From: Allodiplogaster sudhausi
Taxonomy: Eukaryota; Nematoda; Chromadorea; Rhabditida; Diplogasteridae
Assembly: GCA_945643635.1 (NCBI GenBank)
Contig: CALZFC010000042.1
Coordinates: forward strand, 1,396,501-1,460,500
Direction of reading: 5' to 3'
DNA length: 64,000 bases
Shown: one piece after another, positions 34,183 to 46,211 of the stretch
Numbering within the stretch: the stretch's first letter is position 1
Layout of the letters: each line of letters opens with the position of its first letter
Made by a program: the position numbers and the translations under genes
The notes under the pieces: generated by a model
Seen by the model: only the letters and a program-made list of their open reading frames with translations
Told to the model about the DNA's origin: nothing
The model's database searches: none

Positions 34183-37100
34183 CTGCTATTCCATTATTCT
34201 ATCCTTTCTTGTCTTGTGTTATATTAAACTATCAAAAATGTTAGTAACATAATAAAATATTCGGTCACCATACTACTTTTCTTAAATAAACGTTCTCATT
34301 AATGAACGCTACTCTAGCAGACACAAGAGGCACTTCGAGATTACAGAACTTGCATGCTTTATCAATCCTATCGAAATGGCAGAATGCTAAATCCGCCTTG
34401 ATTCTAATCGGATTAAAACCAAAGCAGGTCAAAGCTGAGTGCCATTTTCAATAGTAAAATAGCGACAAATATTATTGATGCTACCATTGGCATGCATACC
34501 TGTGCATGTGTTGAGAAGAAGAATGTGAAAAGGACAGTCAAGGCACTGCCAAGGCGCATGCCAAGGATGCAAACTTATCGCTGTCTCCTTAATTTTGGCA
34601 AACTTGTTATTCAATACAAATTGTAATCCGTACAAAAAAAATAACCATATTATGGGATACGTACATTTCTGTGTAAAAAGAAAAAAATGTGCTACCAAAT
34701 GGAGAAATAAACATTTACATGCAGCAGTTATCTGTCAAGCTCTCACGCAGGTTAACAATCTCAAAGGCTGGTCGATTTGGCCTTTCTCATTGCATGCACC
34801 GATAGCAGCCATTAATTGTGCCGTCTGCGTCTCTCGATTCCGCATGCTCTCTCTCTCTCTCCTTCTAATCGCGTAACTCTGAAGACATTAACTAATCGTT
34901 TCTTGCTCCTCTTTCTCTCCCACTGTTCTCATTAATTCTCTCTTTCTTCTGCATTATCAGCCGGTGTTACTGATGTCAGGGCAGACAGCCACTGCAATCA
35001 TTTCATGCCCCATCACCCGGGTTCCTTTTCTCCTGCGGCTCTTTTTCGCATCTTCTTTCTAGTCCCTTATGAGCAAGCATTCTAATATTTATTTACAATT
35101 GGCAAGATTTTAAAAAGTATTCCCTAAAATTTGGCAAACTTGTTCTAACTTATCAAGCAACAGGTCTTCCTCTGAAGACATGGTCAACCGTTCCTCCGCA
35201 CAAGACCAGATCTGACTGATGTCATTCTTGACAATGCAACGCGCGGCCCAAACCGCAATGTCGCATTTCTGTCTGTCTCGTTTTCCCTTCAAAATTCTGG
35301 TGAACCTCACTCTATCGCTCTCACTGCCTCTCTCTCTCTCTCTCGCTCCCCCTCTCCATTCCTCACCATCTTCGTGTCTCATACATACATATATCTGCTT
35401 GAGCAGATTGACACGTTGCCTGGGGGTGGCATTAATTCGGACCGCAGCCTGAACCTGTAGCCATTCACTATCTGTATGGCTTGGGCTCGGATCCGACCGG
35501 AGACCGGACCACTGCTGGTGGGAAAGAGGGAGAGTGGGAGAGAGTGACAAAGAGAGAGAGGGAGTGAGTAATCGAAAGAGGGAACTAGAGATAGAGAGAG
35601 AGAGGAGAGAGAGGGAGAGAGAGAGGGAGAGAGAGAGAGACGCACACGGAGGCTATCACATTGCACATGGACGGGATTGCATGGAGTATGGCTAGCTGTG
35701 ATTTTTACATTTCACAAGTCCAGCTTAGAATTGAATGTGGTAGAATGAAGGAAGAAAAAGAGAAAGAAGGAGGGAAAAATTTTGATAAAAAATATTTTAA
35801 TTATGAAAAGAGAGATGTTACGAGATCCAATATAGTAAAGTAATAGTAATGAAATTTTTGAGATCGTAAGTCTTATATGTGAAAAGAAAAAAAAGATCAT
35901 CTGACTCTGATCTTTCTCCCTCTTTCTTTGTATCCAACACACTTTCCATTCCTCCCTTTAGCTCTATCATTTACTTTCTTCTCTCTTCTTTTACTTTCTC
36001 TTTCATTCCTCGCTCTCTTTCATATGCGAAACTCTTGCTTTTGTCAGATCGTTCTCCGCTCATCTCCTTTTGCTCATGGAGATCTTCTCATTCTCACACT
36101 CTCTCCTGTCTCTTTCTCTATCTCTTCATATCTATCTCTCCGTTATCTCTCCCTCTCTCTCCCTCTCTCTCGCTCTCTTTCTCTATACCTCTCTCTCCTT
36201 CTCTCTCTCTCCGTCCCTCCACTCTCCTTGCTAGACTAATCATTGAGCCTGGCTGACTGGCTGCGCTCTTCCCTTCTCAGATCTGATCTTCCCTGGGGGA
36301 AAAGGGTATCCGTGTGGGAGTGACCCGCTTCTTATTGATTCTCTCTCACATCCTGCTAATCAATCTCAAGGAATGTGAGAGATTTATGGAATTCGGAATG
36401 TACTCCACTTTTATTGCCAAATGAAACTCACAGAAGTAGTTCTTGGAGTGCTACATTCGCTTGCCTTACTAGAATCTTCTTTCATTCTCCCAGTCTCATA
36501 ATGACCTTTTAATGACTGCATTTTCGTCTACCATCCACGCTCATGGCAATGTGACTTCTTTCCTTGGCCTGCATGTATCCTTGTCCTTCTTCTCTCTGGT
36601 GATGTCTGCTCCGAGCCTGCTTGCCATATCGGCCGGTTTAGCCTTCAGGCCATGCGGTTGGATGGAATACAATACTAACAGCTCTTTCACCCCCCCTCTC
36701 TCTCTCTCTTCTTCTTTTAATGCGCTCTCTTTCTCCCTTCTGTCTTCCTCTAGCAACAATCTTTCTCTCTCTGCCTTCTCTTTTTCTCTCTCCTCCACAC
36801 TCTCTCCCTCCAATGAATCCCTTCTCTGCACTCGATCGGCTCAAGGTGACCAGCCATAGTTGGTGATCCTGCCCACGGGCATTATAAGCCGTTCTCTCCC
36901 TTGGCAAATATCTCTAAGCCGACGATGCGGCAGAGGAAGATTCTCTCTCTCGTCTATCGTCTCTCTCTCTATCGTTTTCCCTATGCCAGGGAAATCCGCC
37001 TCCAATATTTATCTGCTTCTTTATCCTGCACTCTTTCATGTCATTTTCCTTGTTCGACAATTCACTAGTACAACATTAAATTTTTGTCAACTTTTACTTT

Positions 37101-37383
37101 GCTATTATGTAAATTGATTGTCCAATTGCTTCCATTGCAAAAGCCTGTCAATTTCTCACTCGCATGTTCAAGTTCTTGGATTTGATTAGTAAAACACATA
37201 ATTGAAAGCAAGACATCGATTAAGTGTCGTCTGATGATTTCTCGACCCGCCTGAATGCCATTCTGCCGAAGATTCTTCTTGCTCCGCCAGCCGACGATCC
37301 AGCAAGACTTCCTTCTTCTTCTCTCGCTCTTCCCTTCTGAATTGCCTGGGGCATAGCTGAGAGAAGTCTCTTCTTCCCGCGCG
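34183..37383. other. Gene-poor region between the channel and the Cys-rich secreted gene
   Basis: AT-rich DNA followed by CT-rich arrays (about 34846-34865, 35320-35350, 35910-36235, 36690-36810) and one GA array (35520-35640). The start exon of the channel may lie here, but I could not find a supported signal-peptide exon. An antisense frame at 35110-35550 (146 codons) has non-repetitive ends and is a weak candidate only. Confidence 0.4.
35110..35550 (-). CDS. Weak candidate ORF, unknown
   Basis: A 146-codon open frame beginning MSLSPTLPLSHQQWSGL and ending EEDLLLDKLEQVCQILGNTF. Unlike the other frames here, both ends are not simple repeats; the middle is an Arg/Glu run from a CT array. There is no homology I recognise, and no splice context. 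It may equally be chance. Confidence 0.15.
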   Translation of the reverse strand: MSLSPTLPLSHQQWSGLRSDPSPSHTDSEWLQVQAAVRINATPRQRVNLLKQIYVCMRHEDGEEWRGGARERERGSESDRVRFTRILKGKRDRQKCDIAVWAARCIVKNDISQIWSCAEERLTMSSEEDLLLDKLEQVCQILGNTF

Positions 37384-40300
37384 ATGACTGCCCGCTTTTC
37401 ATGCATCTTACTCATCTTTCTCGTCTTCATTTCGAATTTGCATCGCACGACAGCTAATAATGATGATGATCTATTTATTCTAATCGACGAAGTCAGCGTC
37501 TTCAGTTGCAGGGGAGGTCAGAGAATAAAAAAAAGAAAACCATTTTTATCCTTTCTGGGTTGAATTTGCTTTATTGGTCCCTAATTTAATTCATATTTTG
37601 ATTTAAAAAATTCCTTCAGTTCGAAATGAGATTCGAATAACTGAAGATGACATTGATATTATCGACGAGAGCGGCGAAAAGGTTCATTGATCATTTATGT
37701 CCTTTTTATCTTATGTTTTCTTTAATTGTATTTGTAAGGGAATAGAAATTCTTTTAAAAATATAAAATCCTTGCAGGTGTACTTCATCCATGCGCCCGGC
37801 AACTACACTCTGAGCTTCTCTCGGATCAACGTCAAGGAGAACTTTGGCCATCTGGCGGGCGAGATCAGCCTGACTCTGCAAGTGCCAATCATCGAAGGAC
37901 CAGCTGGTCAGGCACACCCTCTTTATCAGATATCTACGCTTTCTCTATCAGATTTGTTCTTATCACTCGCATGATATTTTTTGCCATTGTTCCTTTTGTC
38001 TGTTTTCCAAAGTTGGTATTTCTTTTTCATCTTATCCTGTTAGCAGCGCAAAGATGAGCTTGTACTTTAAGGGATCCGCTTCGATGTCCCTTACCAGATG
38101 ATCCCCGAGACCACTCTTCTGTCCGCACGTTGTGATGCTCACTCCGGCATCGTTGAGAGGAACGGGAAGCAGTATTGGTCAGTAGGAGGGCGGAAGGGAG
38201 CGGACGACGGAGACGGAGAGAGAGGGAGACGATGAAGAGAGAGAGGTAGAGGGTGAGAGCGTGGTTGTAAAGAGGGAGGGGCTGTGATTTGGTAAGAAAA
38301 TTAGAAAAGAGATATTCAATTAAACAAAACTTTCATTTATCTTTAAAAAAATATATTTCTCGATGGTCCCCTTGCCTCAGCCGCTACTGCGACCTGTGCT
38401 CGGTGTCGGGAGCAGTGGAGTCGGAGCTGAACGCTGGTGGCCATCAGTTTCTGCCAGCCGTGAGAGTCGGAGCAGAGAAGCCATTCGCACCCGCTTGCGA
38501 CTCCATCACGAGGAACAGCTACCAATTCAAGGTGAGAAGCCAGAGAAGAAAGAGAGATTGAGAGAGAAAGAGAGTCTAGAAAAATTAATAAAAAAGCCTT
38601 AAAAAATAGAGAAAAATTGTCTATCCTTTTGTGTATACATGTTTATATGTTTGCATGTGAAGTCTGAACAGGAAATTAATTGAGTTACAAATGAAATCTC
38701 CAGTGAAATCTTATTATCTGAAATCTTCTCTTCTTATTTGCTTATTCCGCAAGAGTAGAATTTGAGGACTGATATCGCCCTTTGCTCAGAGAACGATCAG
38801 CCTGCCCAGCCGGGCCGTGCTGGAGGACATGATCAAGGAGAAGATCAGCGGCGTGGACGGCGAGGTCAAGAAGAGACTCAACAAGGGGGTCAGCACCGAG
38901 TTCTTTCTGTGCTCCTTTGGCCCTTGCTGTCATTTCATTCTCCTTTATTGCAACGGGGTACAAAATGTATTCTTGCCTAACGATTGCTAATTTTATAACG
39001 TGAGATTGAAAAGAACGAAGAAAGAAATAGAGAGAAAATGCATAGGGGACGAGTTCATAAGTATAATTTCAAGGTTTTAATATATCCAATGTCCTGTGTG
39101 GCCTCATCATCTTACTCAATGATGTAATTCATTATTAAAATGATATAAAATGTTGTTGAGCGTGGCCGTTTCCACGCGTCGCTGACTCTGATCTCCGCCG
39201 AGAAGCCGTCGCTCACTCAGCAGCAGTGGTTCGCCGCTTCGCCTGACGTCAGACCATTTACTTTCCTTCTTAGCTCACTTCTCTTCAACTACTCTATTTT
39301 TAGCTTGAAAAGTTGATTACTGTCTTATTCTTTTTTTGTCATCTCCCTCACTGTGCATTTCCTCTCTGGCCTCTGCTTCTCTGCCAGTCTCCCTCTCAAT
39401 CTGTTCTCTACTTCTCCCTTGCAGTGCAAATGCTGCCTGAACCCCTCGGATGCCTCGTGTCTCTCCTCTCTTCCCTTCTTTTACTGCAGTCTCGAGGAGT
39501 GCAAGAGTGCCTGGGCCCAGAAGTGTCTGCACAAGACCGCACGAATCGCCGCGTGCTATACGGTATCTGTTCACAGAGACTCTTTCAGAATGCTTTTTCT
39601 TACCCTTGCAGTCTATCACTCAATTAAAAAGAAGAGATCGCAGGGATTTCAAACGATAGATTTGAGAAGATAAATAGAATTGAATCTGTCCTGGTCTCGA
39701 GGTGCAATTCAACTATCGTATGACGACGTCGCGTGCAGAAGTGCAGCAATTCCTGGAGGAGAAGCAGCAGCTGGCAGCAGAGCAGCTCCGACTGCGGCAG
39801 CGCTTCCCCACCGCCAGCCATCAGAGCTTGTCAGATTCTTATTGTTACCTATTCACTAAAGTTTGTTTACTTGACTTTTCTATGAAATTCTTGGATTTTA
39901 CTAGTAATTTTTAAAAATCTTCTACAACCACTTTTATCTTAATTGCGCATTTTTACAGTAGACAATTTGTCCGTCCGGCGGCGCCGGTCCCACAGCGGCC
40001 GGCACCTCCGCCTTCTCCTCCACCCACTGCTCCGCCCCCTCCGGCGCAGTCGGCATTCATCGTAGAGTCGCCCTCAGAACCCGAGAGGAACGACGAAGGT
40101 TCACTCTTTGCCTCTCTCAGCTCGCGTTTCAGCTATTATGCTACCTGGAGCTTGTCTTCTCATTCTCTCTCTCTCTCTCTCCTTCTCTCTCGTTCATTCT
40201 CTCATTGGATGAGTTTCAGACGTTGCACCTTCGACTTCACTGAAGCCGTTATCTGAGCGATGCGTCGAGAAGATTCCGAGCTTTAAACGAAACATAATAA

Positions 40301-40500
40301 GGCTAGCTATTTTTCATAGCCACATAATTATGCATCATAGAATTATTAATGCTTTCACATGTATGCTGTTAAATAAAGAACAAATTTTTATCACGAACAA
40401 ATTAATAGAAATTAACGAGATAATGCGAAAAGCATTCAGATTCTGCTCGATCTTCTGGAATCCCAACGTTTGCTGCTCCCACTGCGAGGGTGTCTGCTAG
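37384..40500 (+). CDS. Secreted cysteine-rich protein of unknown function
   Basis: I do not recognise the family. The start at 37384 gives a signal peptide (MTARFSCILLIFLVFIS). In-phase exons follow: EIRITEDDIDIIDESGEK (37620-37679), YFIHAPGNYTLSFSRINVK (37777-37911), a segment from IRFDVPYQMIPETTLLSAR into YCRYCDLCSVSGAVESEL (38070-38530), RTISLPSRAVLEDMIKEK (38779-38889), FHASLTLISAEKPSLTQQQW (39158-39250) and CKCCLNPSDASC…FYCSLEECKSAWAQKC (39425-39561). A Gln/Glu/Arg coiled-coil-like exon (39702-39833) and a proline-rich exon (39960-40098) follow. The end is VCCSHCEGVC; its last exon boundary is uncertain. Cysteines come in CxxC and CxCC groups, suggesting disulphides. I find no membrane span. 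AATAAA at 40665-40670 is the likely polyadenylation signal. A broken copy lies at 44.2-45.3 kb. Confidence 0.7.
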
Positions 40501-41411
40501 CATCGATTTGTTTTCTTTCTCTATTTCTCTTCTCTCTCCTCTTTTTTCGAGTCCTCCACTCTATTTGTACATTGTGATCGCCCGCCATTTTTGTATTTAT
40601 GTCATGTTAATAATTTTGTTTCATTTATGTATCGTAGTAGTATTTAGCAAGATTGTGCACTAGGAATAAAGACACAGACCAGCACAGTGTGTACTTGTTA
40701 GATGAATTCACGGAATTAAATAGAAATCGTGTCATACGAAACACCTTCATTGCTATTTTATCGCTATGTACTTTATGCAGTCGGAGTCATTTTTGTCTAA
40801 TACATGAAAGCGACCTAGACGAGTCTTTGCATATTCGAATTTTTCTTACTTATAGGTGAATTGAATTGAGACTAGCAGACTTAAACTGCTACAGGAGAGG
40901 GAAGACAGAAAGGCAGAGCATACACGGAATATGGATTATACTGCTGCTATGTATGCTTCATCACGTTCAGTGTTACAATGCAGAACAGTGATTGTGGGTA
41001 GATGAGAAGAGTATTCCTAAACGAAAACGGCCGCGAACCGGGCGAACGTCGAAAAAGAATTCTTCTTCAGCAGATTTGCTCCCTCTTTGAAGTCTTGTGT
41101 GTAATAACGAACTAGAGGCTAGCCGAGTATTACAGAACATAAAGACATGGAATGTTCGGATGCGGCTTAATAAGCGTTTATCTACAGTTGATGGATTACT
41201 ATAAGGATGAATTACTACACGAGTGTAGTAGGTCACAAGGGGGAGTACGAACATATTGATGCTTAACAAGGAAGAAGAGTATTTGAAGAAAGATAACTAA
41301 GGGAATTTATATTTGAAGTAAGAAAGTAAGGTACTAATGAAAGAGACGAGTGGAAGTTTCAATCTTCTTATCTTTTGTCTACGGGAGGCGGAGTAGGAGG
41401 AGAGCATTCTG
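40501..41411. other. Convergent 3' flanks of the Cys-rich gene and GTP cyclohydrolase copy 1
   Basis: Contains AATAAA at 40665-40670 for the + gene. No exon is seen. The same sequence recurs, diverged, at 45300-46211. Confidence 0.5.
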
Positions 41412-42254
41412 TCAGTTCTTGATAAGATTGAAGAACTCCTCTCGCGTCTTGGGGTTCTCTCTGAACTCGCCGAGCATGCAAGAAGTGGTTGTGGTCGCGT
41501 TGATCTTCTGCACCCCACGCATCACCATGCACATGTGACTGAACAGTTTGTCTTCTCTCTTATATCCTTCTTATTTCCTCTCTATCTCTCTCTCTCTCTC
41601 TTTCTCTTTCTTTAATTCTCTCCTTTTTCTCTCTCTCTCTCCCTCTCTCTTTCTCTTTCTGTCTGCCCACCTCGCTTCGATGACTACGGCCACTCCGTCA
41701 GGCTGCACGGCCTGCACCATGGCAGATGCGATCTGCTTCGTCAAACGTTCTTGTACTAGAAAGTGGACAAATTTCCATAAATGTAACATGATTAGCTCCG
41801 GATTTCATTTGAATACACGTAATTTTTATGCCCCTCCTTCAGACAGCGATGACAATGAACACGAACCCTGCATGCGTCGACTGAACATCTCGACAATGCG
41901 CGCCAGCTTGCTCAGCCCCAGCACCTTCTTGTTCGGCAGGTAGCCAATGTGTACCTGAACATGTAATTACTATGTATGTATCTGAGTAGTCGATAGAACC
42001 ACCAGCTATCTAACTGCTCATAAAGTTGATTTCTATTATTTTAATTACAATAATTAGTTTTAAGCACCTTTCCGACGAAAGGAACGAGATGGTGTTCGCA
42101 GAGCGAGAACATGTCGATGTCCCTCACAATCACCATCTCATCGTGGTCCTCGTCGAAGACGGCGTTGTTCAGGATGTCTTTACGCAGACAATACTCACAT
42201 TGGGAAACCTCTCATTCTCTACCTCTCCCTCTCTCTCTTTCTCTTTCTCTCTCT

Positions 42255-42320
<66 letters not shown>

Positions 42321-43041
42321 TCTTTCTCTCTATCACTCTTCTCACCGCTTCCCCTCAACCCGTTTCACTGACCGCTAAGCTTGTCTTCGTATCCCTTCGT
42401 GAAGAACATCATCGCCTTGGCCGCTCGTTCCGGAGTCTTCAGGAGACCCTGAATAGTTGATGATTATTAAAGAAGTTAATAGAAAGTGCCCAGTACCTGT
42501 CTGCTCGGGTCTTCTCCAACGCTCTCAAGGATGCTCCCGTATTTCTCTGCCATGGTTGCGACAGAATCAGCCTTCACAGGCGATGAAAGCTGAATCAGAA
42601 TTCGATCAATTTTTTTCTATATTAAAATTCAGATTTGCTGTGATGAGAAATATACAGTACAGTTTGAATCTTTTAAATCTTCTGAAGGCAGAAGAGCCAA
42701 AATGACATCGCGCTGTTTTTTATATTGGATTGTGTAACAGCAAAACTGCCACAATCACGACTAACTTCACGGAAGATATTGGGTGAAAAGGAGCCAGGAT
42801 GGAGGACTCCGTTGGTCGCTCCGATCTAAAAGGACACCAAACACCTTCTATTCCAAATAAACACATCACAACATGGCTACATTTGACTACTGTGAGATTG
42901 CTTACAAGTAGGCAATGCTACACGGAGTGCATACTACCGTAATCTAGACAACGATACCTTGACGTTGGCGAGCGCTGCGGGAGACGGCGAGCGACCGTTG
43001 GCGGCGGCGTCAGCCAGAAGAGTCTTGCCTTGCGCACTCAT
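41412..43041 (-). CDS. GCH1: GTP cyclohydrolase I, copy 1
   Basis: Catalyses GTP to 7,8-dihydroneopterin triphosphate, the first step of tetrahydrobiopterin synthesis; in C. elegans the orthologue is cat-4, needed for dopamine and serotonin synthesis and for the cuticle. Eight exons join in phase: 43041-42958, 42825-42766, 42589-42497, 42448-42373, 42177-42068, 41954-41867, 41749-41671 and 41538-41412. The protein has a variable N-terminus (MSAQGKTLL), then [98 protein letters not shown] and [17 protein letters not shown]. The zinc ligands (Cys and His of SLCEHH, Cys of HMCM) are present, so the enzyme should be active. Length is about 240 residues, normal for an animal enzyme. Confidence 0.96.
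42226..42318 (+). repeat. (CT)n array in an intron of GTP cyclohydrolase copy 1
   Basis: CT repeats, read as GA in the transcript. The corresponding intron of copy 2 (47040-47100) has a much shorter array. Confidence 0.9.
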
Positions 43042-44219
43042 TATCTCTCTGTCTAGAAGATGGCAAGGCGAATAAAGAAGATCTCATTTCTTTCCGACCC
43101 GAGAACATTTCAGGATATTGCAGGAAGTATCATTCGCGAAGTATACAAACGTTTTAACAATTTCTCGCCTATATTGTACCTTTTTCATCACTCTCTCGAC
43201 TCGGCGCGTATATATCTTGTTTAATTTTTCTCTGCATAAATACTATCTGTCTCTCTCTCTGAGCCTATCATCTAATGTAAAGGTTAAATGAGCGTTTTAT
43301 GAAAGAAGTCATTGATGCCGTCCTAGTATTCATACTCTGAAATTGCAGAGTAACAGATCCACTCTCTCGACATCTGTCACGATTCAGTTTGGAAAAGTAT
43401 TGAAATCAAAAGGGAGTCTGAATCTAACACTCTTTTATAATGTAAAATTAGAAATAGGAATGTAAAGAACGAGTGGGTTAAGAATAAACGCCCACTTATA
43501 ATTTTTTTTATACAGTCCTTGCAGACACATTAATCTTGTTAACTGCGCAAAAGGATTCTGAAAATTTCAGATGAAATACGAAATATTTTAAAAAGAAGAA
43601 AATGCTAAATTGTATTGCTACAGTAGGCGCATTAAAAACTTTCCAATTTTGTTGATACCTCAAAGAATTGGATGCTAACCCAACTTTCAGGCTTTCTGAC
43701 ATCGTTTGACGCCATTGCGATCGCCTTTTATTTGCCCGAAAAGTGCTGAGAGATCGGGGAAGGGCAAAGTGGATAACCGGTATGCCAGCATGGCCGATTA
43801 AGATATGTTACTACTTTATGACAAGACGATGGACATAAAAAGGGAAACCATGTAGAATTTGTAGCATCGAAGGAAAGAATTTGTGCGATCAAGGTTCAGT
43901 GTGACAAAAGTGGAACTAACATACTACATACACTTAAAGTACATAGAAGGTAAGAGAGACTGAAGAAAATGTTCAAAAAGTAGAAATTTTACTCTCACAA
44001 GTACTTACCGAACTATCTGTAACTCTCCCTCTCGCTATCTCTCTCTCTATTTCTTTCTCTTTCCATTTCTCTCCCCTTATCGCCCTCTTTCTCTCTCTAG
44101 CCTTCGTTTAACTTGTCGCTAAACACAACGAATTTTTTCCATCAGAATTGTTTTTTTAAATCATTCTGGAATGAAATAAAGTTTGCATTATTTTCCTATG
44201 GTTTCAGAAGTTTTCATCT
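43042..44219. other. 5' flank of GTP cyclohydrolase copy 1 and duplication junction
   Basis: AT-rich upstream region. The part from about 43690 to 44140 matches 48680-49170 upstream of copy 2, so the promoter was duplicated as well. The two duplication units meet near 44140-44220. No gene is seen. Confidence 0.5.
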
Positions 44220-44249
44220 TATTTTGTGAGCAGCGAGAAGATGGAATTA

Positions 44250-45290
44250 TCCCTTGAGTGACTTCGATGTCCCCTACCAGATGATCCTCGATACCACTCT
44301 TCTCTTCGCACGCTGTGATGCTTAATCCGACATCGCAGTATTGGTCAGTGAGAGGTGGAGATCAGAAGGAAGGAGCGAGAGATAGGGAAACGGCGAGAGA
44401 GAGGGAGACCAGAAAGAGAGGGAGCGAGTGAGGGAATGAGAGAGAGAGGTAGACGCCGAGGGTGAGGTTATAAAGAGTGAGAAAATACAGAAAAGATATT
44501 CACTTAAGAAAAAACTTTGAATTATCTTAAAACATGTACATATGTACATACATATATTTGTGGATTGACGCCCTCTTGCCTCAGCCAGTATTGCGACCTG
44601 TCCTCCGTGTTGGGACCACCGCCAGCCATCATGTTAGATTCTAATTATACCTATTCATTAAAAATTTGTCTACTTGACTTTTCTATTAAAATTTTATGAT
44701 TTTAATAGTGATTGTTTTTAAAGATCTTCTACAAATATTTTTAATGCATGCTTATCTCATGTGCTCATCTTTACAGAAGGCAATTCGTCCGTCCGTCGGC
44801 GCCAGTCCCACAGCGGCCGGCCACTCTTCATTCCCCTCTACCCACTGCTCTGCCCTCTCGGGCGCGGTCGGCATTCATTGTAGAGTCGCCCTCAGAACCA
44901 GAGAGGAACGACGAAGGTTCACTCTTTCTTACCCTCTCTCTCTCTCTCTCTCTCTCTGTCTCGGCTCGTCTATCTCCTTCTCTCTCTCTCCACTGCATCT
45001 CTCTCTCTCTCTTTCTTTGATACTCTCATTTGGAAAAGCTTTGAGGTGAGAAGATAGCACCCTCGACTTCACTAAAACCATTATCGAGAAGATTCCGAGC
45101 TGAAATCGAAACAGAATAGGGCTAGCTATTTTTCATAGCTAGATAATTATATATCCTTAAAAGCTTCATATGTACATTCACTTTTGTTATGTTAAATTAA
45201 TAAATAATTTTATCACAAAACAAATTAGTAAAAATCACCTGGAATCCCAACGTTTGCTGCTCCCACTGCGAACGTGTCTGATACCATATT
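44250..45290 (+). pseudogene. Broken duplicate of the Cys-rich secreted protein gene
   Basis: Remnants of four exons are recognisable: FDVPYQMI…TTLLFARCDA (44268-44340, with a stop just after CDA), YCDLS-like codons (44590-44610), RQFVRPSAPVPQRPA (44777-44830) and SAFIVESPSEPERNDE (44868-44915). The exons between the CDLC motif and the end of the coiled-coil exon are missing: sequence equivalent to about 38410 joins directly to that of about 39805. There is no signal-peptide exon. AATAAA is kept at 45461-45466. The copy cannot encode the full protein. Confidence 0.85.
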
Positions 45291-45299
45291 TTTTTCTCT

Positions 45300-46211
45300 C
45301 ACTATTTTTCTTCTTTCTATTTTCTCACTTCTCTCTTTTTTCAGTCCTCCACGCTTTTTGTACATTGTGATAGCCACTATTACTGTATTTATATCATGTT
45401 AATAATTTTGCTTCATTTATGTAAGTATCGTAGTAGTATTTAGCAAGATTGTGCACAATTAATAAAGACACAGACCAGCACAGTGTGTACTTGTTAAATT
45501 CACGGAAGTAATTTAAAATGTTGTCATATAAAAGACCTTGATCAGCTTTTTATCGCATATGTACTTTATACAGTCGGATATATAAAAATGAGTTATGAAG
45601 ATGACTCTTTGCATACTGCGGTTCTTCTTACTTGTAGGTGCATTCAATTGATAGAAGACGTACAAGAAGGCAGGAGAGGGGAAGATGGAAAGGCAGATTG
45701 GACACGGAATGGGGAAAAGATGCTGCTGTGCTTCATCATTTTTTGTGTTACAATTCAGGAAAAGTAGGTCGGGTGAGGGTAGATTTGAACAGTATTCCTA
45801 TAAGGAAGTGGCCACCAAGCGGGCGAACGTCGAGGGAGAAATCTCCCTTGACACCATCCCTAACTGAAGACATTAGCAAGAAATGTAATAGCAGCGTAGA
45901 GACTAGCCGAATATTACAGAAAAGAGACAGGGAATGTTCGGATCCGGTATAAAACGCGTTTGTATACCAGTGGTGGATTACTGTAAGGAGGGATTACTGT
46001 AGGGCTGTAGATCATCAAGGGAGTATGATTAGATTGATGATTAGCAAGGTGTCAGTGGAAGGAAAGTATGTGAAGTAAGACAAATTAAGGTATTTATATT
46101 TGAAGTAAGGTAGTAAAGCACTACAAGATGAGAGAAAGTATGAACTAGACAAAGATGACTAAGTTTGAGCTTGACGAAGCCTTCTTATTGTTTGGTGGAC
46201 GGGCTTTTCTG
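45300..46211. other. 3' flank of GTP cyclohydrolase copy 2
   Basis: Diverged copy of 40500-41411. Short open frames (for example 45638-45952) have no counterpart protein and are rejected. Confidence 0.45.

Larger units (their letters stand above)
38050..44140. repeat. Unit 1 of a tandem segmental duplication
   Basis: This block aligns in the same orientation with 44220-49170. Shared landmarks are the TTCGATGTCCC exon (38079/44268), the FIVESPSEPERND exon, the AATAAAGACACAGACC 3' end (40665/45461), the whole GTP cyclohydrolase gene, and the upstream ATAACCGGT…TTTATGAC segment (about 43775/48765). Confidence 0.88.

Noticed and set aside
41548..41943. Open frames of about 131-135 codons on the + strand here and at 46348-46755
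   Set aside because: They lie antisense to GTP cyclohydrolase exons and a CT array; the similarity of the two frames reflects the duplication, not a gene.
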